Below, piece after piece: positions 9,101-17,544 of a DNA stretch of 64,000 bases. The position numbers and the translations under genes were made by a program. Source of the stretch: Nocardia sp. BMG111209 (GTDB lineage Bacteria > Actinomycetota > Actinomycetes > Mycobacteriales > Mycobacteriaceae); assembly GCF_000381925.1 (NCBI RefSeq), contig NZ_KB907308.1, positions 992,001 through 1,056,000 of the forward strand, given 5' to 3'. Position 1 is the first letter of the stretch; each line of letters opens with the position of its first letter. A model generated the notes under the pieces. That model was not told the origin of the DNA. It saw only the letters and a list, made by a program, of their open reading frames with translations, and ran no database searches.

Positions 9101-10327
9101 CGTGACCAATTTGTTCAACCGCAGACTGTTGCGGTGGACCATGTCGAGGGATTCGCGGGCCGGTTCGTCCAATACGTCGGCCCGCCCGCGCAATTCGACG
9201 ACGGGTCCCATGATCAGCGTCAGCGGAGTTCGGAATTCGTGGCTGATATTGGAGAAGAAGGTCGTTTTGGCCCGGTCCAGTTCGGCCAGTTCCTCCGCGC
9301 GCCGCTGCTGGGCCTGATAGCTGCGGGCACTGGCGATACCGGCGGCGAGATGCGCGGCGACCAGTGACACGAAGCCGTGATAGCTCTCGTCCAGCGCGCG
9401 GAACCTGTTCAAGCCCGCCACCAGGAACCCGTAGGGTTCACCACCCTGTTGCCGCAACGGCACCATCAGTGCGCGAACCGGCGGCTGCGACCAGTCCCCG
9501 CGCGGCAGTTCGGCGAACCGCGCGTGATCGAGATCGATCTGCACGGTCTCCCCCGCGGCAACCCCGCGCAGCGGCCACACGTCCGCGGAATCGTCGCCGG
9601 TCAGTAGCTGCGGCGCTGCCGGATGTCCGGCCACGATACCGCTGGACCCGGCCAGCACCGCATTGCCCGCATCGTCGAAGACATAGGAAATCGTGAACGG
9701 GAGATCACGCTGATTGCGGGCGAGCTGCTGCTCGGCGAACATGAGGACCTGCCGCTGCGTGCGGATCACACTGGGATCCGAGCCCAGGTCCCGCAGGCAG
9801 GCCATCCGGCGCTCGTTCAGGACGCGCTGGGTGTCCTCACTCACCACGCACAGCATTCCCACGATCGCGCCGTGGTCGTCGCGCAGCGGACTGTAGGAGA
9901 AGGTGTGGTAGGTCTCCTCGGGGTAGCCGGATCGCTCCAGGAAGAGCAGCAGCGCCTCGTCCCAGGTCGCATGTCCGGTGGACAGCACGGTGTCGATGCG
10001 CGGGCCGATATCGGTCCAGATCTCCGCCCAGACCTCACTCGCCGGCCGCCCCAGCGCCCAGGGATATTTGCGGCCCAGGGTGTCACGGCGGTAGGCGCTG
10101 TTGCAGAAGAACGTGAGATCCGGTCCCCAGGCCATCCACATGGGGAATCTGGAGGACAACACGACGCTCACCGCGGTGAGCAGGCTCACCGGCCAGTCGG
10201 AAGTCGGCCCCAGCGCGGTACCGGCCCAGTTCACCGCCGCGAGATCACGACCGATCTCCTCGTCGGCACCGAACACACCGACCTCCGGCGTCCTCGACGA
10301 CCGGAAATCCTCCTCGTCAGAACGCAT
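6158..10327 (-). CDS. Hybrid sensor histidine kinase / PP2C (SpoIIE) phosphatase / anti-sigma-type ATPase, ~1389 aa
   Basis: A very long multidomain signalling protein. With Met at 10327 as residue 1: PAS-like sensor ~30-165; GAF-like ~170-340; HisKA with phospho-acceptor His363 (SNISHEFRTP); HATPase ~465-575 (N box LLSNALKF, DTGVGV, GSGIGLAL); receiver ~633-755 with Asp684 (LLVSDVMMPG) and KPF; second PAS ~765-875; GAF ~880-1025; SpoIIE/PP2C phosphatase ~1035-1260 with metal-binding GGDWYD (Asp1067), GDCLGHG and YEDD; and RsbW-like HATPase ~1270-1389 (SEAVANAIEHG). It has no transmembrane segment and is predicted cytosolic. The STAS partner is encoded directly downstream with overlapping start. 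An upstream TTG (10348) would add 7 residues. Phosphorelay input thus seems wired to sigma-factor partner switching within one chain. Confidence 0.92.
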   Translation of the reverse strand: MRSDEEDFRSSRTPEVGVFGADEEIGRDLAAVNWAGTALGPTSDWPVSLLTAVSVVLSSRFPMWMAWGPDLTFFCNSAYRRDTLGRKYPWALGRPASEVWAEIWTDIGPRIDTVLSTGHATWDEALLLFLERSGYPEETYHTFSYSPLRDDHGAIVGMLCVVSEDTQRVLNERRMACLRDLGSDPSVIRTQRQVLMFAEQQLARNQRDLPFTISYVFDDAGNAVLAGSSGIVAGHPAAPQLLTGDDSADVWPLRGVAAGETVQIDLDHARFAELPRGDWSQPPVRALMVPLRQQGGEPYGFLVAGLNRFRALDESYHGFVSLVAAHLAAGIASARSYQAQQRRAEELAELDRAKTTFFSNISHEFRTPLTLIMGPVVELRGRADVLDEPARESLDMVHRNSLRLNKLVTMLLDFSRIEAGRMQARYAPTDLAVATAELASVFESAIDRAGLTFTVDCPPAAEPVYLDAGMWEKVVFNLLSNALKFTFDGSIGVRVRATDTHAVVTVADTGVGVPAAELPRLFERFHRIANTRARSHEGSGIGLALVRELVELHGGTISATSTEGAGTIFTIVLPFGSAHLPADALVSTRDATDAAVADQYVQEALRWLPADAAGAMATLADRRGAPGTDIGAPASVLIADDNADMRDYLSRLLTGANYEVRAVADGLQALQSVRTQSPDLLVSDVMMPGMDGLTLVATLRADPLTAAIPVLLLSARSGQEAAIEGLQAGADDYLVKPFAAAELLARARAIVRLNRLRSHHARWRAALVDSLQEAFFVCDERGAIVEINSAFTDILGYGPEGLPYAPSRSDGDTPPRAPQQIADMLADAEAGSHNHTFQVAHRDGHRIWITATVNPAEDPDTGRRVMVGTLRDVTAEHYNIQRQAALAALNNQLAQADTAAEALAGAVAELRQIWQARRVLGMIFAGTSGDARSRTSEPAVVAAGASPHWSDLADDVQATVAGLRDGDPLTVTTYHPNSAGIALQHPEGVLVMWVELAERRLFTAEDQTLLTMLAGRLGQGLARTYQLQQQREIALALQHAILGPQQLPEGFAVRYQPASRPLQVGGDWYDVVDLDDGRIGLVVGDCLGHGLDAATVMGQLRSACRALLLEHPSPGAALTGLDRFAARLPGAKCTTVLCAVLDPASGELVYSAAGHPPPILVHADRTTTLLQEARALPLGIRVGQPRPEARVTLPSRATLLLYTDGLVERRRRPLDEGINAAGDLVGDGRASTPEELATLLMARMSPSDGYEDDVALLLFRQPAPLHMELPAEADQLAPARTALRHWLRRCGLDPDQAYNILFATSEAVANAIEHGHRNNPGGLIRVRATALVDQLHVTITDTGTWQTPRPAENPQRGRGITLMRALMHDVAIEPGTTGTTVHLHARIES

Positions 10328-10640
10328 CCGACACCCAACTGCTCGCAACCTCGACTACTGCGGCGAGAGCTTACCCTCGTACCGGTCGGCGACCGACCAG
10401 CGCGGTGTGCGCCACCGACGGTCCGGACACCGCTCGGGCATCGGCCGGCACGGTGGTTACCGTGTATCGTTTGCAGGCTTCATCGACAAGCTCCGGCACG
10501 CCGAACAAGGTGTCTTCCTTCATACGATATGTACGTGATGGGTCGCCTTTGAAAGAGAGCCAGCCGGCGGCTCGCCGATAATCCCCAGGGCGTCGGCACC
10601 GACCGAGCGCGCGATCTCGAGTTCGTGCTCGCGGCTCAGC

Positions 10641-10844
10641 TCACCGTCGATGACGAAGGCCGGTGGCGGCGCCGGCGATCGACAGGACCAGTACGCCGAT
10701 GACCAGTCCACCCGCTCGGTCGGGCCGCTGCGGTAAGGCAGCGGGCTCATCGGCCGTGCCGATCGCCATACCGACCATCAGAGCCAGGCTGCGGCCTGCG
10801 ACTCCGGCGTGAATCCGAACCAGCGGTCGTTCGTGCGTCAACAC
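10641..10844 (-). CDS. Predicted small membrane protein, 67 aa
   Basis: GTG at 10844 sits 5 bp after GGAAGG. The frame has high GC at third positions and ends at TGA 10641. The product starts VLTHERPLVRIHAGVAG, has a mildly hydrophobic segment (SLALMVGMAIGTA) and a clear membrane helix near the C-terminus (GGLVIGVLVLSIAGAATG) followed by a positive tail (LRHRR). It starts 15 bp after the desaturase stop on the same strand, so it may be the last gene of that unit. I recognise no family. The 290 bp downstream to the kinase gene hold nothing I can support. Confidence 0.4.
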   Translation of the reverse strand: MLTHERPLVRIHAGVAGRSLALMVGMAIGTADEPAALPQRPDRAGGLVIGVLVLSIAGAATGLRHRR

Positions 10845-10858
10845 CTGACCTTCCGCTG

Positions 10859-12172
10859 CTATCGGCACTTGCCCACGACCGATGCGACCCAGTCCCACCG
10901 AAACCATCTGCCTCGACCGTGATCCACGGACCGTCGGGACGAGTCGGCCGCGGCCAATATGGTGCGCAGCCCACGCCTCGTACCGGTGATCGGGTCGGTC
11001 GCGGACGGCGGGAACTGACCGTTCGTGGTGAGTGAAATCCCGGAGAACTTGTGTTCGGATCGGGTTTCCGCGGCATCGTCCGAGGTCCGGCGCAGCAACC
11101 GGTCGGGCAGTGCAAGTTTCCACGTGGTGCGATAGGCCAGCCAGAACTGCGCGGTGAGCGAGTCGGTGGTGTAAGGCAAGTCGTATTTGTTGCACAGGGC
11201 GCGCACGCGTTCGGCGATCTCGGGGTAGCGGTTGCTGGGCAGGTCAGGAAACAGGTGGTGTTCGATCTGGTAGCAGAGGTTGCCGGTCAGGAACGCCAGC
11301 GCCGGCCCGGCGGTGAAGTTCGCGGTCCCCAGGAGTTGCCGTAGATACCACTCACCACGGGTTTCGCCCTGCAGCTGTCCGGTGGTGAATTTCTCGGCGC
11401 CGTCCGGGAAGTGTCCGCACATGATCACCAGATATGACCACAGGTTGCGCAGCAAGATCGCCGTCGCGTTCGCGGCGAGTGTCTGCCGGAACCCTCGCCG
11501 CCCGCTCAGCGCGGGGAACAGCACGAAGTCCTTACCGACCTGACGCGCGATCTTCCGCGCGAACTCGATGTCCGCTTTCGACCCCAGCTTGTTGCGGGGA
11601 ATGCCCAGGTGCCGTCGCTCGAGTGCCAAGTCGTGCACCGCGATGCCCAGCTCGAACGACGCGGCGATGAGCAGATTCGTCACCGGCTGGAGCAGATGAA
11701 CGAGACGCCACGGCTCGTCGCGGGTCATCCGCAAGACTGCGAAACCGAGGTCCTCGTCCATCCCGTAGACGTTGGTATAGGTGTGGTGAACGTAGTTGTG
11801 CGACCGCTTCCAGTGAGCGGACGGGCCGATGAAATCCCACTCCCAGCTGGTGGAATGGATTTCGGGATCGTTCATCCAATCCCACTGGCCGTGACTGATG
11901 TTATGGCCGAGCTCCATCATCTCGATGATCTTCGAGGCCGCCAAGATGACGGTCCCGGCCCTCCGCGGCACCCGGTATCGGCTGGCGCACAACAACACAC
12001 GCGCAGTCACCTCGAGACCACGGTGAATCCTGATGACGCGCCGGATATAGTCTGCATCCCGTTGCCCGAGTGAGTGTTCGATGTCCGTGCGGATCTGGTC
12101 CAGTTCTCGACCGAGCGCCTCGATGTCGGTCTCGGTGAGGTGGGCGAACGCCTGAATATCGGTGATGGCCAC
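10859..12172 (-). CDS. Membrane fatty acid desaturase (DesA3-like), ~437 aa
   Basis: A di-iron, membrane-bound acyl-CoA or acyl-lipid desaturase. All three histidine boxes are present (numbering from GTG 12172): HNISH at 90-94, HNYVHH at 125-130 and QIEHH at 302-306, with hydrophobic stretches between them. Mycobacterial DesA3, the closest familiar type, makes oleoyl from stearoyl chains with an NADPH oxidoreductase; no such partner is adjacent. GTG at 12172 is preferred because AGGA lies 7 bp upstream; ATG at 12193 would add MGWIGTP. The last ~50 residues after SEHKFSGISL are Arg/Ser-rich and unlike the family, perhaps read-through past an ancestral stop. Confidence 0.85.
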   Translation of the reverse strand: MAITDIQAFAHLTETDIEALGRELDQIRTDIEHSLGQRDADYIRRVIRIHRGLEVTARVLLCASRYRVPRRAGTVILAASKIIEMMELGHNISHGQWDWMNDPEIHSTSWEWDFIGPSAHWKRSHNYVHHTYTNVYGMDEDLGFAVLRMTRDEPWRLVHLLQPVTNLLIAASFELGIAVHDLALERRHLGIPRNKLGSKADIEFARKIARQVGKDFVLFPALSGRRGFRQTLAANATAILLRNLWSYLVIMCGHFPDGAEKFTTGQLQGETRGEWYLRQLLGTANFTAGPALAFLTGNLCYQIEHHLFPDLPSNRYPEIAERVRALCNKYDLPYTTDSLTAQFWLAYRTTWKLALPDRLLRRTSDDAAETRSEHKFSGISLTTNGQFPPSATDPITGTRRGLRTILAAADSSRRSVDHGRGRWFRWDWVASVVGKCR

Positions 12173-13158
12173 TGGCGTTCCTATCCATCCCACCGGACGT
12201 GACCGGCACCCATCCCGAAGGTGTCATTCCTTCGGCTATCGGCGCTGTCACCCTGATTTCCATATGAGGCATTCCACAGCGGGAACCATGTCGGACCTGA
12301 TCCGCCTGGTACTGCGGTCGCATCGCGGATCGGCCCTGTACTCGTTGCTGTTTTCACCGACGCGGTCGCGGTTGCCGAGCTCATCGATGTATCTCCTGCT
12401 CTCTCGTCCGATCGTCCCTACGCTCGGGCATCACGCGTTGAGCGGCATGGTGTCGGCTCCAGCGAAACCCGTGAATATGAAAACGCTCCATTTTCGGAGC
12501 GGATCTCACCGCGGCCGTCGCGTCGAGATCTGCCTCGTCACGAGACTCGCGCCACCGGGCATGAGACGTTGGCTGAATGTGCTTGTGGTCTTCGCGAACA
12601 GGCTGGTCGGCAAGTCGGCTTCTACACCGGCACGTTGTGTCGAACCTCGATCGCACACTTTGCCTGTCGAAGCTTCTCTCCCACCATGTGGGTGCCGACG
12701 ATCGCAGATCGCCCGAGTAGCCAAAGCTTGTGAATCATGTTGTCGCCTCGATTCTGAACCAGGGGCCGTCGCTGTTTTCGTGCCGAGCGTCGTCGCCCTC
12801 GATCGTGAAGGCTTGCCCGACAATGCATCCCGCATCGAGTCTTGCTGTTCGCCCGCGCTCGTGAAGCCGACAGCACAGATCTCAGCCTCAGAGCGGAACG
12901 TCGACGACGGCAACCGGAATCCGCGCGTAGTTCGGCACTACCGAACGGGCACCGCTGGACGCAACACGCGGCTCCCGCACCAGCTCGCTCGCCGGCCGCA
13001 TCGACGACCGTCGGTGAGATCTCCAAGGTGTAGTGGGTAACGTATTGTTCGGGTGCGCACGGTGATGCACCTGCGCTCGGGCACATGTCGCTCATGTTTC
13101 GTCGATCTGCCACAGCCCCGGGCTGTGCGGCACCGACGAAATACCAGCCCGTTTCCGC
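12173..13158. other. Gene-poor, AT-richer stretch at the edge of a rearranged region
   Basis: Nearly 1 kb in which every long frame on either strand has poor third-position bias and many Arg/Ser/Pro/His codons, as expected of non-coding DNA. No domain is recognisable. The only candidate is a 38-codon frame at 12622-12738 (listed separately). The stretch ends at an IS3-type transposase fragment and is probably decayed or imported DNA. Confidence 0.5.
12622..12738 (-). CDS. Possible micro-protein, 38 aa
   Basis: ATG at 12738 follows GAGG at a good distance (about 7 bp). The peptide starts MIHKLWLLGRSAIVG and ends EVRHNVPV. It is basic with one moderately hydrophobic segment. There is no family match I can name and no operon neighbour, and the surrounding DNA looks decayed, so it may be chance. 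Confidence 0.2.
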   Translation of the reverse strand: MIHKLWLLGRSAIVGTHMVGEKLRQAKCAIEVRHNVPV

Positions 13159-13350
13159 GGGGTGGTGCTCGACGATCTGCAGGCCCTCCTCACGCCAGAG
13201 CCGGTGCACCTTTTCGATATCGACGCTCGCGCCTTCATCGAACCGCAGCGCTGCCCAGGCTCGACGGAACCGGTGACCTTTATGTTGTTTCACCGCATAG
13301 GCCCGCAGACCAGCGTCCGGATCGGCCGTCGTCGCGGCGGGCCACCGCCG
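13159..13350 (-). mobile_element. IS3-family transposase (OrfB) fragment, N-terminal part
   Basis: On the minus strand about 64 residues match the region of IS3-family OrfB between the N-terminus and the DDE core: LRAYAVKQHKGHRFRRAW, AALRFDEGASVD and KVHRLWREEGLQI, ending EHHP. Homology stops abruptly at both sides; the right side runs into the SDR fragment at 13427, the left into unrelated DNA. No OrfA or terminal repeats are visible. The continuation of the same kind of transposase, in opposite orientation, is at 17545-17725. Confidence 0.65.
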
Positions 13351-13426
13351 ATATGTCCATAGTTCTTGCGGGCCCTCGCCGATACACAGCGTTATGGAAC
13401 CGCGTACCGAGAGAGGGAGCAGCTCC

Positions 13427-13618
13427 GTGAGCCGCACATTCATCACCGGCTGTCGCAGCGGATTCGGTCAGCCGACCGCACTCACCTTGGTTCCGCACGG
13501 CGAACGGGTCTTCGCCACTATGCGAAATACCGACTGCGGAGCCGACCCGCTGGCGACGGCCCGTAACGCGGGTCTGGATGCGCTTGCTGTGTTCGTCGCG
13601 GTGGGTTGGCGCGAGTGA
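13427..13618 (+). pseudogene. Truncated short-chain dehydrogenase (SDR), first ~63 residues only
   Basis: GTG at 13427 follows GAGGGAG and reads SRTFITGCRSGFGQPTALTL, a recognisable SDR Rossmann start in which the usual TGxxxGxG has become TGCRSGFG. ERVFATMRNTDCGADPL, typical of oxidoreductases of this group, follows, and then the frame stops after about 63 residues. Functional SDRs are ~250 residues with a Ser-Tyr-Lys site; here it is lost. It starts next to an IS3 fragment and is best read as a broken gene. Confidence 0.65.
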
Positions 13619-14112
13619 GCAGCCTCTCCAAAGCCCTGGTCCAGGTCGCGCACGATCTGAAAAGCCTGGCCAGAAACGCTGTCCGAGCTTGGCCCGGCAG
13701 AGGTATGGCCGAGTCCATAGTGGGCGATGTCGACGACATGATAAAAATCGACGGGCGGATCGGTCACGAGGTGGCGGCGGCAGGTGAGGGACCGACCGCA
13801 TCGGAACCGAGGACCTGCGCGGGGCAGCAGGCGTGTGCCGAGCCTGCTACGGGTCGGTCCGCCACCGATCACCACCGGCTTCGTGACGCGGACCGGGTCG
13901 GACGTCGTCAGTCGCTGTTCTTCGACGAGGATCCGGGAAGGCGCGATGCCGCGCGAGCGGAGTGGTTCGGTGAGCTGCGGGGACTGGTGGATCGAGATGA
14001 TCACGGGCAGGCAGATCGCGAGTTCGGAAGCGTTCTGGGTCTGCCGGAATACAAGTTCAGTGGCATTCCGAAGGATGATCGACCGCAACAGCAGTTCGGA
14101 GCCGACGGCTTG

Positions 14113-14694
14113 ATGTCGAAGGTCGCGGGACGATTCGGTGGCCGGGAGGATGTCTACCCCCCGGAGCCCTCGGATATCAGGTACTTGACCTGGGCCAAGC
14201 AGGCCCTGGACCTGGGTCCCGACGATGTCCTGGTGGATGTCGGCTCCGGCACCGGCAAGGCCGTCGATTTCTTCGGGATATTCACCTCGGCAAAGAAAGT
14301 GTACGGGATGGAGATCGAGCCCGACTTCGCGAGCTTCGCCAATCGGCACGCAGCCGGATTGGGCTTGGATCATGTACGCACCGTGAACAAGGACGTACTC
14401 GAAGTCTCTCTACCCGAAGACGTCACTGCCGTCTATTTTTACGAACCATTCGGTTCGATCGAGGGTAGTGATGCGGTAGGCGCCTTCGCGAAAAAGCTGG
14501 CAGAAATCGGTGAGTCCCGACCGCTGAAGGTCGCCGTCAAAAGCGCGGACCTCGCGCGGCGCCTGCACGAGAGCGGCGTCTTTTCGCTTCAAGACGAGAA
14601 ATCATTCACCTATCTCATCCACGACCAGCCCAAAACGCTGTCCTGGAAACTGTTCACCAGCGGCGGCACGCCAAGTAGTGATGTGCCCGCCTGA
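14113..14694 (+). CDS. Class I SAM-dependent methyltransferase-like protein, ~193 aa
   Basis: The core is a Rossmann methyltransferase: motif I DVLVDVGSGTGKAVDFF, the acidic end of strand 2 (VYGMEIEP), DVLEVSLPEDVTAVYFYEPF as strand 4 and motif IV region, and C-terminal strands (KVAVKSADLA). The presumed N-terminal cap reads EDVYPPEPSDIRYLTWA. The start is uncertain: ATG 14113 has GGAG ~11 bp upstream, but the same frame is open back to 13606 and the segment FGSVLGLPEYKFSGIPKDDR just upstream looks protein-like, so the true start may be further left. Substrate unknown. It stands alone between an SDR fragment and a convergent AraC gene in a rearranged region; its codon bias is weaker than that of core genes, suggesting acquisition. 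Confidence 0.65.
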   Translation: MSKVAGRFGGREDVYPPEPSDIRYLTWAKQALDLGPDDVLVDVGSGTGKAVDFFGIFTSAKKVYGMEIEPDFASFANRHAAGLGLDHVRTVNKDVLEVSLPEDVTAVYFYEPFGSIEGSDAVGAFAKKLAEIGESRPLKVAVKSADLARRLHESGVFSLQDEKSFTYLIHDQPKTLSWKLFTSGGTPSSDVPA

Positions 14695-14733
14695 CGGGTA
14701 TAGGTCGAGGCCATGGCCGCGGCGCGCCTGCCT

Positions 14734-15702
14734 TTACCGGGCCTCGGGTCCCATGCTGTCGGGACCGATCCCGTACGGCGACAGCTCGTGGCGTCTGCGT
14801 TTCTGGAAATTGAGCGGTGTCTCTCCGTAACGTGTTTTGAACGCAGTCCAGAACCAGGATTTGCTGAATCCGACACGAGTCGCAATTTCGCTGATGCTCA
14901 ATGCCTGCGGACCGTGCCATTCCAGCATGTCGCGGGCTGCCCGGAGAGCCTCGTCCCGGTGCAGTTCGCGGTATGTCGTGCCAGCACGATGCAGAATCGA
15001 TCTCAGATGGCGAGGCGACCAACCAAGCGCTCGAGCGACGGCAGGTAGCCGAGTATCTCCAACTCCGATATTGTCTCGCACGAAACGTCTGATCGCTTCG
15101 GTTGTTTCGGTCAGTTGTGCCTGTGGCGGTTCAACGTCGCCTATCAATTGAAGGCATACCAATTCTGTGATGCGGTCGCAGACGGAATTGAAGTCTCTCG
15201 TTGTCAAGCCATCTCGTTCGGACCGCGTCGTTCGGATCATGTTCGTTACGATCCGTCCGAGCCCGGATTCGAGACCGAGGACCATATGGGTCGATTCGCG
15301 TTTCGACAACCGATTGTCGATGTCAGCGGTCGGCAGCGACAGTACGTACACTTTCGACGGCGGCATGTACAGGGCGATCGGTGTGTCGAGCCGAATCAAT
15401 GCTGCTCGGCCGGGCGGGAAACGCAAGGTTCGACCGCCACTCCGGGCCACGTGCACTCCCATTTCCGGAACCATGATCCAGTATTGATCCACGGCAGAAC
15501 CTCGAAGCAATGAGGTCGGCCTTGTCAATAGTTCCTCCCCGCGCTTTTCCGAGTGCAGGAGTGTATAGCTACCGGTGTTCTGAACAGACATACTCGACTG
15601 CCAACGTTTCGGCTCGCGGTACTGGTGCGTTGCAGGGGCAAAGCTGTCGCTCAGCGCGGCCCACTCCTCGACGTTGTCGAAGAACTGCTCGGTATGTCTC
15701 AT
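14734..15702 (-). CDS. AraC-family transcriptional regulator, 322 aa
   Basis: The N-terminal ~200 residues are an AraC ligand-binding-like domain (family of the ToxR/FeaR type, AraC_binding_2). The C-terminal ~100 residues carry both helix-turn-helix motifs: LPAVARALGWSPRHLRSIL and ISEIATRVGFSKSWFW, followed by the usual RYGETPLNFQKRRR. The start is MRHTEQFF at 15702; a frame running upstream to 16047 is only read-through from the insertion sequence. An IS1380 element inserted 17 bp upstream of the ATG, so the native promoter is separated from the gene; the AAGG of the ribosome site overlaps the 5-bp target duplication. Expression now may depend on the element. Confidence 0.85.
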   Translation of the reverse strand: MRHTEQFFDNVEEWAALSDSFAPATHQYREPKRWQSSMSVQNTGSYTLLHSEKRGEELLTRPTSLLRGSAVDQYWIMVPEMGVHVARSGGRTLRFPPGRAALIRLDTPIALYMPPSKVYVLSLPTADIDNRLSKRESTHMVLGLESGLGRIVTNMIRTTRSERDGLTTRDFNSVCDRITELVCLQLIGDVEPPQAQLTETTEAIRRFVRDNIGVGDTRLPAVARALGWSPRHLRSILHRAGTTYRELHRDEALRAARDMLEWHGPQALSISEIATRVGFSKSWFWTAFKTRYGETPLNFQKRRRHELSPYGIGPDSMGPEAR

Positions 15703-15719
15703 ATGTCTGAATTCCTTAG

Positions 15720-17383
15720 CCTGAATCCACTGACGGGGGTTTCGTGCTGGTCCGCGCGCCTGCGGCGCGCGGACCAGCGGGTTTCGGGCGTGGGGTAGCC
15801 GCTGGCCTGGCCAGCTTTTCCACGTGAGTCCTCGGTTCGGGCCCGTCGGGCGGGGATGGTCAGATGCTGTCGGGTTGTGGTGGTGTGTAACCGATTGTGT
15901 TGTGCCACAACGTGAGCCATGCGTCCGCCCAGGGCCAGCAGCGGGGCAGGTGCAGGATGGGACGCCGTTGAGGGCGAGCGAGCCGGGCGGGGATGGTGAT
16001 GATTTTGCGGCGCAGGGTCGATCCGCGGGCCCGGCCGAGTCGGCCACCGGCCAGTATTCCGGCGGTGCGCAGCAGGTTGTGGGCGATCGCGGCGCACAGG
16101 ACCCAGGCGAAGTTGGCGCCGAATTTCCCGGACGGAATGTGAGCCAGTGGCCCGTCGATCAGGTCGGCGAACACGGTTTCGATGATGGCGTGTTTGCGGT
16201 GGGTGATGTCGGCATCGGCGACGGGCTCGGTGGAGTTGGTGAAGAACGGGTGATACCGCCAGACCGGGAACAGGGCATCGGGGTATCGGGCGTCTTTCAC
16301 CCGGCGCACGATCAGCCTCGCGGTGGTCCGGTCTTTCGTGGAAGCGAAAGCGGTATAAGAGATTTCGGCGACCTCGGCGTCGGAGATCCACTCACCGGTA
16401 TCGGGATCACGCACGGCACCGGGATACCGCACCGGAGTCCATTGGTCTTCGCCGATCGCGGTGATCGCGGCGTTGACCGCCGAATTCTTGGTCAGTACCA
16501 GCGAGAACTGTGCCCCGGCGCGCAACGCGGCGCACACGACTTTGCGGGTGCCGTATGCGGAGTCCCCACGCACCAGCACGATGCCGGTGGCGCGGGCGGC
16601 ACGAGCGGTGCCGATCGCGGCGGTAACCATCGATGCGGCACCTTTGCCCGAGCCGGTCTTACCTGCGCGTAGCCGTATCCCGGCGATCACCGGTGCCGCC
16701 AGGTCGGTGCTGATCGTGGTTGCCAGGGGTGAAAGTCCTTTGCGGAGAACCTTTTTCCCAGCAATCTTCGTGTGCCCGTACGACGCGCCCTGCTTCTGGT
16801 GGCCATAGACCGGGCGCAGCAGCGAATCGATATCGACGAAGGTCCGCACAGCCGCACCGGGCAACAGATCCGCGCGCGCGGTCAAGGCCAGCAGATGCTC
16901 GCGCATCACCGACTCCAACTGCTTGGCGTGACCGAATGTGAACTCCCGCAACAGAGTCCCGACCGTCGAGGGCGCATACACGCCACTGAACAGCGTCTTG
17001 CACCCGCCGCTGCGCAGCAGACCGATATCGTCGATGCTGTCCGCACCCGCACACATCCCGGCGATCAACGTGGCCAGTTTCGGTGCCGGGTTCACCGACC
17101 CGGACTTGACTCGTGGCGCGTCGATGGCAATTTTCTCGGTCAACAGCCTGGTCAGACCCGTCTGCTCGGCCAGGGTCATCACCGGAACCAACCCCGCCAC
17201 CGACACGAGGCCATCATCATCGAACCTCGCCGAGGACTCGGCGAACCTGTGGAACAATCGCACTGAAAGTGTCTTTCGGAACTTGTCTTGGTTGTTGTGT
17301 GGTAACTCCAATCATCCCAGGTCAGAAGGCACTTTCTTCATTTCGACACACCCAAATACACCGAATTCATCGGTGGATTCAGG
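15720..17383 (-). mobile_element. Complete IS1380-family insertion sequence, 1664 bp
   Basis: The ends are inverted repeats CCTGAATCCAC-T-GA (left, from 15720) and CCTGAATCCAC-C-GA (reading inward from 17383), 13 of 14 bp identical. Both are bounded by the direct repeat CTTAG (15715-15719 and 17384-17388), a 5-bp target duplication. One full-length transposase occupies the interior. Length, terminal CC and duplication size fit IS1380. The intact ends and duplication mean recent, probably functional, insertion. A palindromic GC-rich hairpin lies just inside the left end (around 15757-15779: CTGGTCCGCGCGCC...GGCGCGCGGACCAG), perhaps a terminator for the transposase or insulation from outside transcription. 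Confidence 0.9.
15860..17311 (-). CDS. IS1380-family transposase, 483 aa
   Basis: A DDE (RNase H-like) transposase of the IS1380/DDE_Tnp_1 type. Features are the first catalytic Asp in AVRTFVDIDSLLRPVYGHQK, the second in IVLVRGDSAYGTRKV, and the acidic C-terminal region with HRKHAIIETVFADLIDGPLAH (catalytic Glu in IIETVFAD). The C-terminal helix FAWVLCAAIAHNLLRTAG is typical of the family. The frame is uninterrupted and the usual length, so it should be functional. It lies wholly inside the terminal repeats at 15720 and 17383. Confidence 0.93.
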   Translation of the reverse strand: MELPHNNQDKFRKTLSVRLFHRFAESSARFDDDGLVSVAGLVPVMTLAEQTGLTRLLTEKIAIDAPRVKSGSVNPAPKLATLIAGMCAGADSIDDIGLLRSGGCKTLFSGVYAPSTVGTLLREFTFGHAKQLESVMREHLLALTARADLLPGAAVRTFVDIDSLLRPVYGHQKQGASYGHTKIAGKKVLRKGLSPLATTISTDLAAPVIAGIRLRAGKTGSGKGAASMVTAAIGTARAARATGIVLVRGDSAYGTRKVVCAALRAGAQFSLVLTKNSAVNAAITAIGEDQWTPVRYPGAVRDPDTGEWISDAEVAEISYTAFASTKDRTTARLIVRRVKDARYPDALFPVWRYHPFFTNSTEPVADADITHRKHAIIETVFADLIDGPLAHIPSGKFGANFAWVLCAAIAHNLLRTAGILAGGRLGRARGSTLRRKIITIPARLARPQRRPILHLPRCWPWADAWLTLWHNTIGYTPPQPDSI

Positions 17384-17544
17384 CTTAGCTCTACGCGCAG
17401 GCGTCATGCTAACTCACCACAACGCTGCTGCCTTCAACGGCGAAACAGGCAACGGCGAACGTCCGTCAACCATTGAATCCACTGTGCAACAACCTATTCA
17501 GGCCAAGACCTGCACCCGGCCGGTACCGAAGGTGCCTGCTCGTG

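Noticed and set aside
10520..10640. Minus-strand frame ending ALGIIGEPPAGSLSKATHHVHIV
   Set aside because: Peptide-like sequence but no start or ribosome site; the frame overlaps the better-supported small membrane gene at 10641-10844.
13606..14112. N-terminal extension of the methyltransferase (open frame back to a TTG at 13606)
   Set aside because: The distal part overlaps the SDR fragment and has mixed codon bias. Part of it (from about 13980) may be real, but no start with a ribosome site supports it.
17474..17484. TGAATCCACTG, resembling the IS1380 terminal repeat, about 90 bp outside the element
   Set aside because: Only 11 bp match, with no partner end or target duplication; probably chance.
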